Source: Psychrobacter sp. bablab_jr014 (lineage in GTDB: Bacteria > Pseudomonadota > Gammaproteobacteria > Pseudomonadales > Moraxellaceae). From it: a stretch of DNA of 64,000 nt. Each line of letters opens with the position of its first letter. Position 1 is the stretch's first letter. Position numbers and translations under genes: made by a program. The notes beneath the pieces were generated by a model that searched no databases, was not told the origin of the DNA, and saw only the letters and a program-made list of their open reading frames with translations. Of the stretch, positions 9,892-19,333 are shown piece after piece. Where the stretch lies: contig NZ_JACDXT010000012.1 in the NCBI RefSeq assembly GCF_016464015.1, positions 1 to 64,000 of the forward strand, written 5' to 3'.

Positions 9892-11022
9892 ATGTCTGAT
9901 ACCCTCGCTGCTAACACCAACACGCAAAAGCCCCACACGCTGACCATCGTTGCCGACAGCAATATTGCCAGTCTCAATGATTTTTTTAATGCGCATAATC
10001 TTGCAGGCGCGGCAGAGAGCGTGGAGATTGTTACCTGTGCAGGGCGTGAGATTACCGCCGATTTTTTGGCAACTACCCAGCCTGATGTGCTGCTGGTGCG
10101 CTCGGTCACGCCTGTCAATGAAGCGCTTTTGGCGAATAATAACAGCGTGCGCTTTGTCGGCTCAGCGACCATCGGCACCGACCATATCGACCAAGCGTAT
10201 CTAAAAGCGCGTGGTATCGCCTTTGCCAATGCCGCAGGCTGTAGCAAGCATTCAGTGGCGCAATATGTGCTGACGGCAGCCTTTACCTTGCGCCCTGAAT
10301 ATTGGCATAGCGCGCCGACACTCGGCATCATCGGGCTGGGTAATATCGGTAGTACGCTTGCCTTATATGCCAAAGATTTGGGCTGGCAGGTCTTGGGTTA
10401 CGACCCGTTATTGCCCGCATCTGATGTCAATAACAGCACGCTCGATGAGGTGCTACAAAGCAGCAGTATTATCAGCTTGCATGTGCCATTGACGAGCGCG
10501 CAGCAAAGCGACTATCCGACCGAGCATCTGATTGATGCCAAAGCGCTGGCAAAGATGCCCAAAGATACGTTGCTGATTAACAGCGCCCGTGGTCCTGTGA
10601 TTGCTGAGGCGGACTTGCTCACAAACATTGCTAAGACTAAGCGCCAAGTGGTGCTCGACGTGTTCGAGCATGAGCCAAGCATTGCCGCCGAGACGCTGGA
10701 CGCGCTCAGCATCGCCACTATGCATATCGCAGGCTATACGCTGGAAGGAAAACTGCGCGGTACGCAGATGATATATGACGCGCTGTGTCAGACGCTTGGC
10801 TTGCCGATTGTGCAAAGTATCGAGCCGCTGTTGCCCGCCAATCCGTACCACTGGGCAGCGCTAAAAGATGCGCCACAGCTGCTGCCTGAGTTTTATGACA
10901 TCATGCAAGACGATGTCGCCTTACGGGCAGTGGTGACAGAAGGGCAGGTGCAGGGAAAAGACTTCGATGGCTTGCGCCGTAACTATCCGCTACGCCGTGA
11001 GTGGGCGTTTATGGCGTCCTAA
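9892..11022 (+). CDS. pdxB: Erythronate-4-phosphate dehydrogenase
   Basis: Second step of DXP-dependent pyridoxal phosphate synthesis, oxidising 4-phosphoerythronate. The 376-residue protein belongs to the D-2-hydroxyacid dehydrogenases. An N-terminal substrate domain includes SATIGTDHID; the Rossmann domain has LGIIGLGNIGSTLA; catalytic elements are NSARGPVI (Arg), FEHEPS (Glu) and HIAGYTLEGK (His). The C-terminal PdxB dimerisation domain ends in NYPLRREW. epmA follows 75 bases later on the same strand. Confidence 0.95.
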   Translation: MSDTLAANTNTQKPHTLTIVADSNIASLNDFFNAHNLAGAAESVEIVTCAGREITADFLATTQPDVLLVRSVTPVNEALLANNNSVRFVGSATIGTDHIDQAYLKARGIAFANAAGCSKHSVAQYVLTAAFTLRPEYWHSAPTLGIIGLGNIGSTLALYAKDLGWQVLGYDPLLPASDVNNSTLDEVLQSSSIISLHVPLTSAQQSDYPTEHLIDAKALAKMPKDTLLINSARGPVIAEADLLTNIAKTKRQVVLDVFEHEPSIAAETLDALSIATMHIAGYTLEGKLRGTQMIYDALCQTLGLPIVQSIEPLLPANPYHWAALKDAPQLLPEFYDIMQDDVALRAVVTEGQVQGKDFDGLRRNYPLRREWAFMAS

Positions 11023-11097
11023 GACGCTTATTCAAACCCAATACATTTAAACCTTTGATAACCTTTGTTTATTGCCCGTGATAAAAAGACACTGCCC

Positions 11098-12138
11098 ATG
11101 ACCGCAACCGACACCCAAAATAGCAAAAATCAAAACGCCGATGCCGATACTATGCCCAGCTATGCGCCCACACAATCGCTGGCAATGGCGCAAAAACGTG
11201 CGGCGATGATGGCGCAGATACGCCAGTTTTTTGCGGCGCGGGATGTGCTAGAGGTGCAAACGCCGCTACTATCCAACGCGGGCAATACCGATACGTTTTT
11301 GCAATCGGTGGGCGCGGCGGTGACGTATCAAGACAAGCCGCAGACCTATTATTTGCACACCTCGCCTGAGTTTGCGATGAAGCGGCTGCTCGCCAGCTGG
11401 CGCGTGCCCATGTATCAGATTTGCCCTGTGTTTCGTAATAATGAAATCGGCTCGCGCCACAATATCGAATTTACCATGCTTGAGTGGTATCGCCCGCAGT
11501 ATGATTTGGACGCGCTGGCGGATGAGCTGACCGCGCTGTTGAGTACGCTATACGGTCGCGCCGTTAGCGTTCAGCGTTATCGTTATATTGATGCGTTTAT
11601 GGACACCTTGCAGATTCACCCACTGACCGCAAGCGTACAAGCGCTAGAAAACTGCGCCAAAAATTTGGGACTGACGGGGTTTGATTTTAATCAATCGGGG
11701 ATGGACAGTGAGGACGTGCGCCAAAGCTGGCTGGATTTATTATTCAGTCACGCCATTGAGCCGCATCTTGGTCATGATATGCCGACGTTAATCATCGACT
11801 ATCCGCCTGCAACGGCAGCCCTCGCAAAAACGGCAAAGGACGCCGATGGCAATACGGTTGCCAAGCGTTTTGAGCTGTACATTAACGGTATTGAGATTGC
11901 CAATGCTTATGATGAGCTAGCAGATGGTGAGGCGTTGCGTCAGCGTTTTGAGCGCGATAATTTGCTGCGGGTGCAGCACGACCTGCCTGTCATGCCAATA
12001 GATACGCACTTACTCGCTGCGTGCGATGATTTGCCGCCTTGTAGCGGTATTGCGGTAGGGATTGACCGCTTGCTGATGGTGCTTGCAAGCGCAAAAAGCT
12101 TACAAGCTGTCATCAGTTTTCCAAGCGGTCTGGCGTAA
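11098..12138 (+). CDS. epmA: Elongation factor P beta-lysine ligase EpmA (PoxA/GenX)
   Basis: Class II lysyl-tRNA synthetase paralog that attaches beta-lysine to elongation factor P. It lacks the tRNA anticodon-binding domain, as expected for EpmA, so the 346 residues are catalytic core only. Motif 2 is visible in FRNNEIGSRHNIEFTMLEWY and motif 3 in CSGIAVGIDRLLMVL; ELYINGIEIANAYDEL is also typical. The ATG at 11098 is preferred to a TTG at 11065. efp and epmB are not in this window. Confidence 0.93.
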   Translation: MTATDTQNSKNQNADADTMPSYAPTQSLAMAQKRAAMMAQIRQFFAARDVLEVQTPLLSNAGNTDTFLQSVGAAVTYQDKPQTYYLHTSPEFAMKRLLASWRVPMYQICPVFRNNEIGSRHNIEFTMLEWYRPQYDLDALADELTALLSTLYGRAVSVQRYRYIDAFMDTLQIHPLTASVQALENCAKNLGLTGFDFNQSGMDSEDVRQSWLDLLFSHAIEPHLGHDMPTLIIDYPPATAALAKTAKDADGNTVAKRFELYINGIEIANAYDELADGEALRQRFERDNLLRVQHDLPVMPIDTHLLAACDDLPPCSGIAVGIDRLLMVLASAKSLQAVISFPSGLA

Positions 12139-12162
12139 TGCTTACTTTGCTTTTATGGTTGA

Positions 12163-12801
12163 TTAGACAATACCAATCGCTTGCTTAATCGGTGTTTTGC
12201 CATTTTGCATGGCGAACACTTGCTTATAGGTGTTTTCAGCAGTCAGTACGCCTGCCAATGTTTCTGCCACATCGCTAATGGTGTTGCTGCCCGCTTCATC
12301 ACTGTTAATATCAATCTGATGCGTTGGCGCGTCTTCGGTTAACGAACCAGGCTGCACGATGGTGTAGTCCAAGTTGGTACGGTGAATCAAGAAGTCATCC
12401 GCGTAATGCTTGGCGATGTAATAATCGGACAAGGCTTGTACCGATGGCGCATCCCATTTTGAAGTATCAAGCGAATAGACCGCGCTTAGCATGATATAGC
12501 GTGAGATCCCTTTGACTTCTGCCACCTGCATGGTTTTGACTGCGCCATGCAAATCAACTGCCAACACGTCCTTGCCGCCCGAGCCTGCGGTAAAATAAAC
12601 CGCATCAAAGTCTTCAGTAATCTGTGCTTCAATCTCTTCATTGCTCGCGGATAAATCCAAATCCAGCTGGGTGTAGTTGTTATTATCAAACAGCGTGTCT
12701 TTATCGCGCGCGGTACCCGTCACTTTATGTCCCGCGTCCAATAGCTGCTCGGTCAGTTTCTGACCCACGCGTCCACTTGCACCAATGACTAAAATATTCA
12801 T
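12163..12801 (-). CDS. NAD(P)-binding SDR-like protein (NAD(P)H-binding family)
   Basis: Atypical short-chain dehydrogenase fold of 212 residues. The Rossmann motif VIGASGRVGQKL lies at the N terminus; YYIAKHYADDFL and the NmrA/YwnB-like stretch DYTIVQPGSLTED follow. Similar proteins are annotated as flavin reductase-like or sugar epimerase-like, but the substrate is unknown. AAGGA upstream of the ATG supports the start. It is convergent with epmA and no neighbour suggests a pathway. Confidence 0.8.
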   Translation of the reverse strand: MNILVIGASGRVGQKLTEQLLDAGHKVTGTARDKDTLFDNNNYTQLDLDLSASNEEIEAQITEDFDAVYFTAGSGGKDVLAVDLHGAVKTMQVAEVKGISRYIMLSAVYSLDTSKWDAPSVQALSDYYIAKHYADDFLIHRTNLDYTIVQPGSLTEDAPTHQIDINSDEAGSNTISDVAETLAGVLTAENTYKQVFAMQNGKTPIKQAIGIV

Positions 12802-12974
12802 AATCGTTTCCTTTTTATTGTGTATAAGTTGATGTTCTTAAAATCGACCTATAGCGTAACAAGCGCATGCCGTTTATACAGTGATGATGTGTAGGCGCGC
12901 TTTAACGGTTCGATATATTATGTAGTGGATTTGCAAACATGCTGTTTCTTATATCTTGATAAGCAGCATAAAAA

Positions 12975-13003
12975 CAAAAAACCGCCATCTATCGACAGCG
13001 GTT
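12975..13003 (-). terminator. Terminator of the purK-DUF188 unit
   Basis: Read leftward: AACCGC and GCGGTT arms with a 12-base loop, then a T-rich run. Confidence 0.75.
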
Positions 13004-13038
13004 GTGTTATACCAAATAGCGAGACTGCGTTAACTGCG

Positions 13039-13491
13039 TTAAGGTCGCACCAAACGGTTTAAGCCATCGGCAAAGGCTTTTTTGTCACGCTCGCCGTAAG
13101 GCTTTTGCGTACTCATCTCACCAAGCTCTAGCACGCCTGTGCCGCGCATGGTGTCCATAAAATCGCGCATGTTCAGCTTTTGCTTGATGTTGCGCACGTC
13201 ATAGACAACGCCGTGCGTGGTCAGTACCTGCCCGCCTTTTTCAATGACGTCATTGGCAAGCGGGATGTCATTGGTAATCACCAAGTCTTTAGGCTCGACA
13301 TGCTCAGCGATGTAATCATCTGCCTTGTCGAAGCCCTGCGGAACGACGTGCATGGCGATGATGGGCGATTTACGCAGTTTGATGGCTTGATTGGCGACAA
13401 AGATGGTTTCAACTTGCGTGCGCTCGGCGGTTTTAATTAATAGCGCTTTAGCAATCGCAGGTACGGCATCGGCATCGACCCAGACGCGCAT
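13039..13491 (-). CDS. YaiI/YqxD family DUF188 protein
   Basis: The 150-residue protein has the N-terminal acidic motif VWVDADAVPAIAKALL and an ITNDIPLA motif, placing it in the DUF188 family, which is related to PIN/NYN-type nucleases; the activity is unproven. Its ATG overlaps the purK stop codon by one base, so it is likely translationally coupled to purK. A terminator lies just downstream. Confidence 0.9.
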   Translation of the reverse strand: MRVWVDADAVPAIAKALLIKTAERTQVETIFVANQAIKLRKSPIIAMHVVPQGFDKADDYIAEHVEPKDLVITNDIPLANDVIEKGGQVLTTHGVVYDVRNIKQKLNMRDFMDTMRGTGVLELGEMSTQKPYGERDKKAFADGLNRLVRP

Positions 13492-14708
13492 TATTTTTTG
13501 CTCTCGCTTTGTTTTTTATCGAGACCGACTTTGTTCGGTAGTATGTTGACCAGCTGACCAAGTGCCGTTTCTAGGTCGGTCACGTCATTGGGCATCAAGG
13601 TGATGTGCGCGATTTTACGTTCAGCGCGCTCAGATTTGTGGTAGCTGTGGTAGTGCGCGCCGTCGATACTGAGCACGTCACTGATGCTTGGGTATTCGCC
13701 CAGCACATTGACCATAATCGAAGGGTGTACATTGTCGGTATCGCCGAGCGGCAAATCAACCACCGCGCGGATATGGTTTTCAAATTGGCTGGTCACCGCG
13801 CCTTCGATGCTCCAGTGTCCTGAATTGTGCACCCGTGGGGCGATTTCGTTGGCAAGTAGGCGGTCGTGTCCGCGCGCGTCTTTACTGACGAACAGTTCTA
13901 GCGCCATCACGCCCACGTAGTCTAGATGGTTCATGATGGTGGTAATGGCTTGCTTTGCTTGACCAAACAGCTGGCTCGTGCCTACCGCAGGCGCGTTCGT
14001 CTTAGCAAGGATACCTTGGTGATGATGGTTTTCGACCAAGTCGTAGCAGCGAATCTGTCCATCTTGAGCACGGGCAGCGATGATAGACACTTCGCGGCTA
14101 AAGTGAATAAAACCTTCGGCAATCAAGGGCGCGGGCGTCTGAGTTAGGCTGCCTTTGCCGCTGACTGCGTCTTTGAGCGCTTGCCATGCTGGGGTAATGT
14201 CGCTGGTCTCTTTGATGACGTATTGACCTTTGCCATCATAACCGCCGCGGCTGGTTTTGAGCACAATCGGTAAGCCCAATTTTTGGCAGGCAGCGTCTAA
14301 TTCTGCTTTACTGCTGACCGATTCAAACGGCACGGTAGCGATGTCTAAATCATTAAACATCTGCTTTTCTTTTAAGCGGTCTTGCGCCACTTCAAGGGCG
14401 ATGGGCGGCGGAAACATGCCTTTTTTCTGCCCTTGTTTGGACAAGGCTGAGAGCTTTTGTACCGTATCGGTCGGGGTGTTTTCAAACTCAAGGGTAAACA
14501 CATCGGCGGCGCTGATAAAATCATCAAGCTGCTCGCTGCTATAGACCGCACCGTAAAGGCTGGCGGGGCAGTCGGTATTGTCTTCTAAAAACACACAGCG
14601 ATAACCGAGCGGCAAAGCGGCTTGCGCCAGCATCATACCGAGCTGACCACCGCCTAAAATCCCGATGGTATGAATGGTTTGGGTGGTTGGATAAGCGTTG
14701 GAGGTCAT
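13491..14708 (-). CDS. purK: 5-(carboxyamino)imidazole ribonucleotide synthase
   Basis: ATP-grasp enzyme that converts AIR, bicarbonate and ATP to N5-CAIR in purine synthesis; PurE then rearranges the product. N-terminal GILGGGQLGMMLAQAA is the PurK signature, and the ATP-grasp body includes VLKTSRGGYDGKGQ, AEGFIHFSREVSII and NEIAPRVHNSGHW. I chose ATG 14708 (405 aa) with AAGGG upstream; an in-frame TTG lies at 14726. purE lies upstream on the same strand but a hairpin terminator separates the two. Confidence 0.96.
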   Translation of the reverse strand: MTSNAYPTTQTIHTIGILGGGQLGMMLAQAALPLGYRCVFLEDNTDCPASLYGAVYSSEQLDDFISAADVFTLEFENTPTDTVQKLSALSKQGQKKGMFPPPIALEVAQDRLKEKQMFNDLDIATVPFESVSSKAELDAACQKLGLPIVLKTSRGGYDGKGQYVIKETSDITPAWQALKDAVSGKGSLTQTPAPLIAEGFIHFSREVSIIAARAQDGQIRCYDLVENHHHQGILAKTNAPAVGTSQLFGQAKQAITTIMNHLDYVGVMALELFVSKDARGHDRLLANEIAPRVHNSGHWSIEGAVTSQFENHIRAVVDLPLGDTDNVHPSIMVNVLGEYPSISDVLSIDGAHYHSYHKSERAERKIAHITLMPNDVTDLETALGQLVNILPNKVGLDKKQSESKK

Positions 14709-14815
14709 GATTGCCCTTTTGTTCAATAACGTATGGTAAATAAAGTTAGTTGTACTGTGGTAAAAGTCATCATCATAAAAATATGGGTTTTAGCAAGCGG
14801 GGATGCTAAAAAACA

Positions 14816-14846
14816 GAAAAAGGTGCAGCGTATGCACCTTTTTTTA
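14816..14846. terminator. Terminator or attenuator between purE and purK
   Basis: Stem AGGTGCA/TGCACCT with a 5-base loop, A-run before and T-run after, so it can act in either direction. It lies in the 227 bases between purE and purK, which are read leftward through it. Confidence 0.75.
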
Positions 14847-14935
14847 GTTAGGTCGTGACACTCATTGATAAAGTTGCCACACCTTAGTAAAACCTATCTA
14901 AAAACAAATAGCAAGTCAAGAATGGCTGCAAGCTA

Positions 14936-15478
14936 TTAAGGGTTAATAATGCCAGGGGTTGGGCTGGCTAAAATGGTTTCGGTTTGTGTTTGACGCATGG
15001 TGTCAAGCTTGGCAGCGATGTCGTCATCATGAAGCGCGAGCATTTGAATGGCAAGCAGCGCCGCGTTATATGCGCCCGCCGTACCGATAGCCAGCGTACC
15101 GACCGCCACACCTTTTGGCATCTGTACGATGGACAATAGGCTGTCCCAACCACTTAGCATAGATGACTTTACAGGCACACCGAGGACAGGTAGCGGCGTT
15201 TGGCTGGCGCACATACCTGGCAGATGCGCGGCGCCACCTGCGCCCGCGATGATGATTTGTAAGCCGTTGCCTTTGGCGCTTTTGGCATACTCAAACAAGC
15301 GATCAGGCGTGCGGTGGGCCGAGACCACTTCGCATTCAAAAGCAATGCCAAAATCTGCCAGCAGCTGAGCGGCGGCGCTCATGGTCGCCCAATCGGACTG
15401 TGAACCCATGATGATGCCGACTTTGGCTTGACCATCTGGAGAAGGGATAGGGGCAGGTTGTGCGGCGGCTGTACTCAT
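14936..15478 (-). CDS. purE: N5-carboxyaminoimidazole ribonucleotide mutase
   Basis: Moves the carboxylate of N5-CAIR to give CAIR in purine synthesis. The class I PurE signature [13 protein letters not shown] is near the N terminus, followed by [14 protein letters not shown] with the catalytic His region, [14 protein letters not shown] and [22 protein letters not shown] 15478 (180 aa) has TAGGAT upstream and is preferred over a start at 15511. The phosphoesterase gene is 55 bases upstream on the same strand; purK follows after a terminator. Confidence 0.96.
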   Translation of the reverse strand: MSTAAAQPAPIPSPDGQAKVGIIMGSQSDWATMSAAAQLLADFGIAFECEVVSAHRTPDRLFEYAKSAKGNGLQIIIAGAGGAAHLPGMCASQTPLPVLGVPVKSSMLSGWDSLLSIVQMPKGVAVGTLAIGTAGAYNAALLAIQMLALHDDDIAAKLDTMRQTQTETILASPTPGIINP

Positions 15479-15533
15479 GAGGCAATATCCTAAAAATAGA
15501 CCATCATACAAAAGTTTTACCTATGCCGTAAAG

Positions 15534-16484
15534 TCAAGTTTGCCCGTGGTCATGCTGAATAAAATTATCAGCATGTAGCGGCAGTGGCGCCTCGGTATCC
15601 AGCTGATAGCAGGTCAAATAACCGCTGTCCGCTGCGGCAGAATAGTCAGTACAAATCACTTGGCTGCTGAGTGGCACAGGCGCACCCGTCAGCCAGTAAT
15701 GCCCGACGAACACAGGCTTGTCAGTATGCAGCGCAAAATCAATATTACACGCCATCGCATCCGCTGGAATTTGCGCCAGCTCATGTTTGGGTGCCCGCGC
15801 AATCTCGTGGATGCTGCGCGCGTGTAAATCATCGAGCCACCAGCGCACACGCACACGTTTACGCGCCGTGCCTTCTTTATCGACCATCGTGATGCCATCA
15901 GGTAGTGGCGCTTCGACACCTTTGAGCACCCGTTCAAGGGCATCGTATTCAGGCGAATCTTCCTCGGAGGTCGCGACCAGCGCTTGATAGGTCAAGGTGT
16001 TTTTTGCGGTTAAGAGTGGCTGTAGCACCGCCATACTGCGCATATCCCAGCAGGCATGGACAAAGCAGCCGTATTCGGTCTCAAGCCATAGCGGCAATTC
16101 ATACAGGCGCGCCAACCAATAATGATGCTCCCAAGAGCCAATGGGCGCTTCGTTTAAAAATGCCTCGTGCTGGCGAATATGCGCATCCGAGTGCGAGCGC
16201 AGATAGCGCGTGCTATCCTCAGGATGCGGCGTGGCAAAGGCTAAGGCATTGTATTCATGGTTGCCCATGACAGCATCAGCGACGCCTGCGTCTATCATCG
16301 CAAACACAACTTCAAGGGTCGCAAGCTGCGCTGATCCGCGGTCAATCAAATCACCAATAAACAGTGCCCGATGTCCGCTTGGCGGCGCAAAATACGTACC
16401 ATTGTGTACATAGCCGAGCTGCTTAAGTAAGCCTATCAGCTTGTGCGCATTGCCATGAATATCGCCAATCACATCTACAATCAT
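15534..16484 (-). CDS. Calcineurin-like metallophosphoesterase
   Basis: Ser/Thr phosphatase/ApaH-type phosphoesterase of 316 residues. The metal-binding motifs are in family order: DVIGDIHGNAHKL, FIGDLIDRGSAQL, AVMGNHEYNALAF, then the distal His in FVGHYWL. The protein is longer than ApaH and lacks its typical C terminus; similar proteins are annotated PrpE-like. The substrate (protein phosphate, Ap4A or other) cannot be read from sequence. It sits between the rhomboid gene and purE on one strand. Confidence 0.8.
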   Translation of the reverse strand: MIVDVIGDIHGNAHKLIGLLKQLGYVHNGTYFAPPSGHRALFIGDLIDRGSAQLATLEVVFAMIDAGVADAVMGNHEYNALAFATPHPEDSTRYLRSHSDAHIRQHEAFLNEAPIGSWEHHYWLARLYELPLWLETEYGCFVHACWDMRSMAVLQPLLTAKNTLTYQALVATSEEDSPEYDALERVLKGVEAPLPDGITMVDKEGTARKRVRVRWWLDDLHARSIHEIARAPKHELAQIPADAMACNIDFALHTDKPVFVGHYWLTGAPVPLSSQVICTDYSAAADSGYLTCYQLDTEAPLPLHADNFIQHDHGQT

Positions 16485-16541
16485 AAATTATCAGTCATCT
16501 AAAATTATAAGTCATCAAAAGTATTGAGAACGCACAACGCC

Positions 16542-17150
16542 CTAGCCAAACGGATTTAATAAAGAAGCAAAAAAGTGCGGCAAAATCTGCGGACGCAAAA
16601 TAATGGTCGCCACCACACCGAACGCGCCGCCCCACAAATGTGCCATGTGATTGATACGCGAGCCGCCGCGTTTATCGGCATAAATGCTATACGCCACATA
16701 CGCCACCGCAAATACAATCGCAGGAATTGGCAGAATGGCAAACAGATAAATGCTCTCCCACGGTGCAATTAAGATAAATGCAAACAAGACCGCGGAGACA
16801 CCGCCTGACGCGCCAAGGCTCAGATAGCTGGCGTTGTCTTTGTTTTTAATGTAGCTTGGAATCATCGCGGCCACAATAGCGAGTACATAAAACAGCACAA
16901 AACCGTAGCCAAAAACAAAGGGACGGTACAGTCCTTCAATCACGCGACCAAAAAAGTACAGCGTAAACATATTAAACAACAAATGCATACTATCGGCATG
17001 AATAAAGCCATGCGTGACAAAGCGATCCCATTGCCCGCGCGTCACCGCTGGCGGGTAGAAAATCAAACGATTGAGTAAGGTTTTGTTTTGCCAAGCGGCG
17101 ATGCTGACAATCACGGTAATAATAATGATAAGTGTGGTGTGATTTAACAA
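16542..17150 (-). CDS. Rhomboid family intramembrane serine protease
   Basis: Polytopic membrane protein of 202 residues with six predicted helices. The catalytic Ser lies in SLGASGGVSAVLFAF, the His in NHMAHLWGGAFGVVA; the helix-2 motif HGFIHADSMHLLFNMF is typical of rhomboids. No ATG gives the full N-terminal helix; the TTG at 17150, preceded by AAGGAC at a suitable distance, is the likely start, an unusual codon choice here. First gene of the leftward run toward purE. Confidence 0.9.
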   Translation of the reverse strand: MLNHTTLIIIITVIVSIAAWQNKTLLNRLIFYPPAVTRGQWDRFVTHGFIHADSMHLLFNMFTLYFFGRVIEGLYRPFVFGYGFVLFYVLAIVAAMIPSYIKNKDNASYLSLGASGGVSAVLFAFILIAPWESIYLFAILPIPAIVFAVAYVAYSIYADKRGGSRINHMAHLWGGAFGVVATIILRPQILPHFFASLLNPFG

Positions 17151-17497
17151 AAGAGATGTCCTTAGTCCATAAATCAGCGCCCGCTACAGACCCTGTTTAT
17201 TATCATTGACGACACAGCTTTGTGCTTGATAGTAGCGAACAATTATCTTAGTTATTTTTGTCGTTAGCCTCAGTTGATATCCTGTATCCTTTACATACCC
17301 ATACAAATTAACCGTCATGAAGCGGGTTTGAAATAGATTACTATAAGACATTAACAACGCGCTTACTTATCACAAAAGCGAAGACAGCGTAAGAATAACA
17401 ATCACAATCACTACCCAGCGGTCGCCCTGCTGCCAAGATTGGCGCGGATATTACAGCGTACTGCAAGGATTACACCAGTATTGGTTAAGGACGCCTT
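17151..17497. other. Divergent intergenic region
   Basis: About 347 bases between the rhomboid gene and the first DUF937-like gene. Apart from ribosome sites at both edges (AAGGAC leftward, AAGGAC rightward) I see no gene, RNA or repeat. Confidence 0.5.
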
Positions 17498-19012
17498 ATG
17501 AGCCTCATCGATCGACTCAATCAAACGGTCACGCCCGCCATCTTAGGCACGACTGCGACTAAGGCGCAGACCGATGTATTGGAGCAGTTTTACGCTATTT
17601 TAATCACCCGTTTGGCGCAGCCTGAGATTCATGCGCAGCTGCTCGCTGATACTGCAGCTGCCAGTGGCGCACCGATTTTGTTTGAGCAATTGTGGCAACA
17701 GCCAGACCAGCGCGCATTATTAATTCAAGAACTGGCTGAAGCGCATCATGTCGATGCCAAGAGCACCGCGCAACTGCTCATCAGCGCTGCGCATTTGGGC
17801 TATCAAGAGTTAAAAAGTCAAGCCCAAGACGTGCATTTACCTACTTATCTAGAGCCTGAGACCGCCAATGTTCGAGCTTATTTGCCCGCATGGAGCGCCA
17901 GCGTCCTCGCACCGACGGTAGCGGTAGTCAATCAAGACCCAACACGCGCACCGACCGCCTATGTGTATGACAACCAGCCCTTACCTAATGCCACCGTACC
18001 AACAGGGCAGGCGATGAATAACCCCGATGTTCCTGTGATTGTGGATAAGGACACGCCCATCGCTGATGAAGTGGTGAGCAGCGCCATCCACGCCAGCCCG
18101 CTGGCTCACCGAGGCTCTGAAGCGCGCGCTGCTGTACGTGAGCGTAACCAGCGTAGTGACTTGATGATACGCTTAGGGCTGCTCGCTGCGGCACTTATTG
18201 CACTTGGTTTGCTGTGGGCGTTTGTGTATAACGATGCGCCTGAAGAAGTGGCCGCACCTGTCGTTGCCGCTAAGCCTGCGCCGCCGCCCCCTGCTGAACC
18301 TGTTGATTTGACGCCTGCTGAAGTCATGGTCAGTGTCGACGACGCGGGTAATCTATACAGCTGTACCGCGACTGTAGGCGATACCAATTTACAAGAGCGT
18401 CTCATGCAGGCAGTGACCAGCAGTTTTAGTACCCAGTCCAATCTGTGTAATGTGACTGTACAAGAAGGCTTTGCTACCGAGCTTGAGAACATCAATGCCT
18501 CGACCTTGCCAGAAGTGTTTAACGTCATGCGTAACACACCGTTTTCGCGCTTAACCATTCAAAATGGTAATGTCTCTATCGAAGCGCCTGACAATGTGCA
18601 GCTGCAACAGCTAACAGGCAATGTGCAAACCTTATGGCCTGCTGCGACCATTACGCCTGTCGCACCGACTGCTGCCGTCGCGCCACCACCGAACACGTAT
18701 GATGAGACTTATAATAACGCCAGTTATAACACCATGCCAAGCAACAACATGCCCAATGCCAGCGCGCCCATTACCACCAGTAATAATATGATGACTAATG
18801 TGCCGCAGCAAAACCAGCAAACACCAACCGTAAATAGTGGCGCACCGCAAAGCAATACCACAGGCATCAATATGCCGCAGCAAAGCAGCCAACCTGTCAC
18901 CCCGCAAAACCAAAACAACAATTCGGGCAATTTGTCGCCAGAAGAAGTCGATGATTTAGCAAACAGCAGCTTCCGTGTCGATCCTGTCACCATTAACAAC
19001 ACCGCGCAGTAA
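17498..19012 (+). CDS. DUF937-like membrane protein with Asn/Gln-rich tail (paralog lacking OmpA domain)
   Basis: Protein of 504 residues. About 1-120 resemble the DUF937/YidB-like helical domain (SLIDRLNQTVTPAIL, LEQFYAILITRLA). One membrane helix lies near 221-244 (LGLLAAALIALGLLWAFVY), then a proline-rich hinge, a BON-like alpha/beta region (about 281-385) with two Cys, and a low-complexity Asn/Gln/Pro tail (about 395-490). It shares this order with the next gene but lacks the OmpA domain. Probably inner-membrane anchored with the bulk in the periplasm. Function unknown; a 12-bp-stem hairpin follows. Confidence 0.75.
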   Translation: MSLIDRLNQTVTPAILGTTATKAQTDVLEQFYAILITRLAQPEIHAQLLADTAAASGAPILFEQLWQQPDQRALLIQELAEAHHVDAKSTAQLLISAAHLGYQELKSQAQDVHLPTYLEPETANVRAYLPAWSASVLAPTVAVVNQDPTRAPTAYVYDNQPLPNATVPTGQAMNNPDVPVIVDKDTPIADEVVSSAIHASPLAHRGSEARAAVRERNQRSDLMIRLGLLAAALIALGLLWAFVYNDAPEEVAAPVVAAKPAPPPPAEPVDLTPAEVMVSVDDAGNLYSCTATVGDTNLQERLMQAVTSSFSTQSNLCNVTVQEGFATELENINASTLPEVFNVMRNTPFSRLTIQNGNVSIEAPDNVQLQQLTGNVQTLWPAATITPVAPTAAVAPPPNTYDETYNNASYNTMPSNNMPNASAPITTSNNMMTNVPQQNQQTPTVNSGAPQSNTTGINMPQQSSQPVTPQNQNNNSGNLSPEEVDDLANSSFRVDPVTINNTAQ

Positions 19013-19023
19013 ATAGGCTCTAA

Positions 19024-19068
19024 GTGCCGTGATAGCAAAGCCAGTAAACTCTATCACGGCACGTTTTG
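19024..19068 (+). terminator. Long hairpin after the first DUF937-like gene
   Basis: Perfect 12-bp arms GTGCCGTGATAG (19024-19035) and CTATCACGGCAC (19051-19062) with a 15-base loop, followed by only a short T-run. Confidence 0.7.
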
Positions 19069-19333
19069 CCTTATTAACAAACAACAGCATTTATACAACA
19101 CCCATGTACTGACGTATTCTATTGCTCAGCCTTATAATAAGAATTTTCGCATTCTAGCCGCCACGTATTTATCATGTGGACACCACACTTTAAAAGCGCT
19201 GTGGTCACGACAAATAAAAGCAAAATGACAATGACCACTATGAGCTGCCGTAAAACTGTTGGCTATCGTAAAAGAGACGTACGGCATTGTGTGCAAGGAT
19301 AGGTTGACGCTATTATTTTAAGGAGAATTTTTG

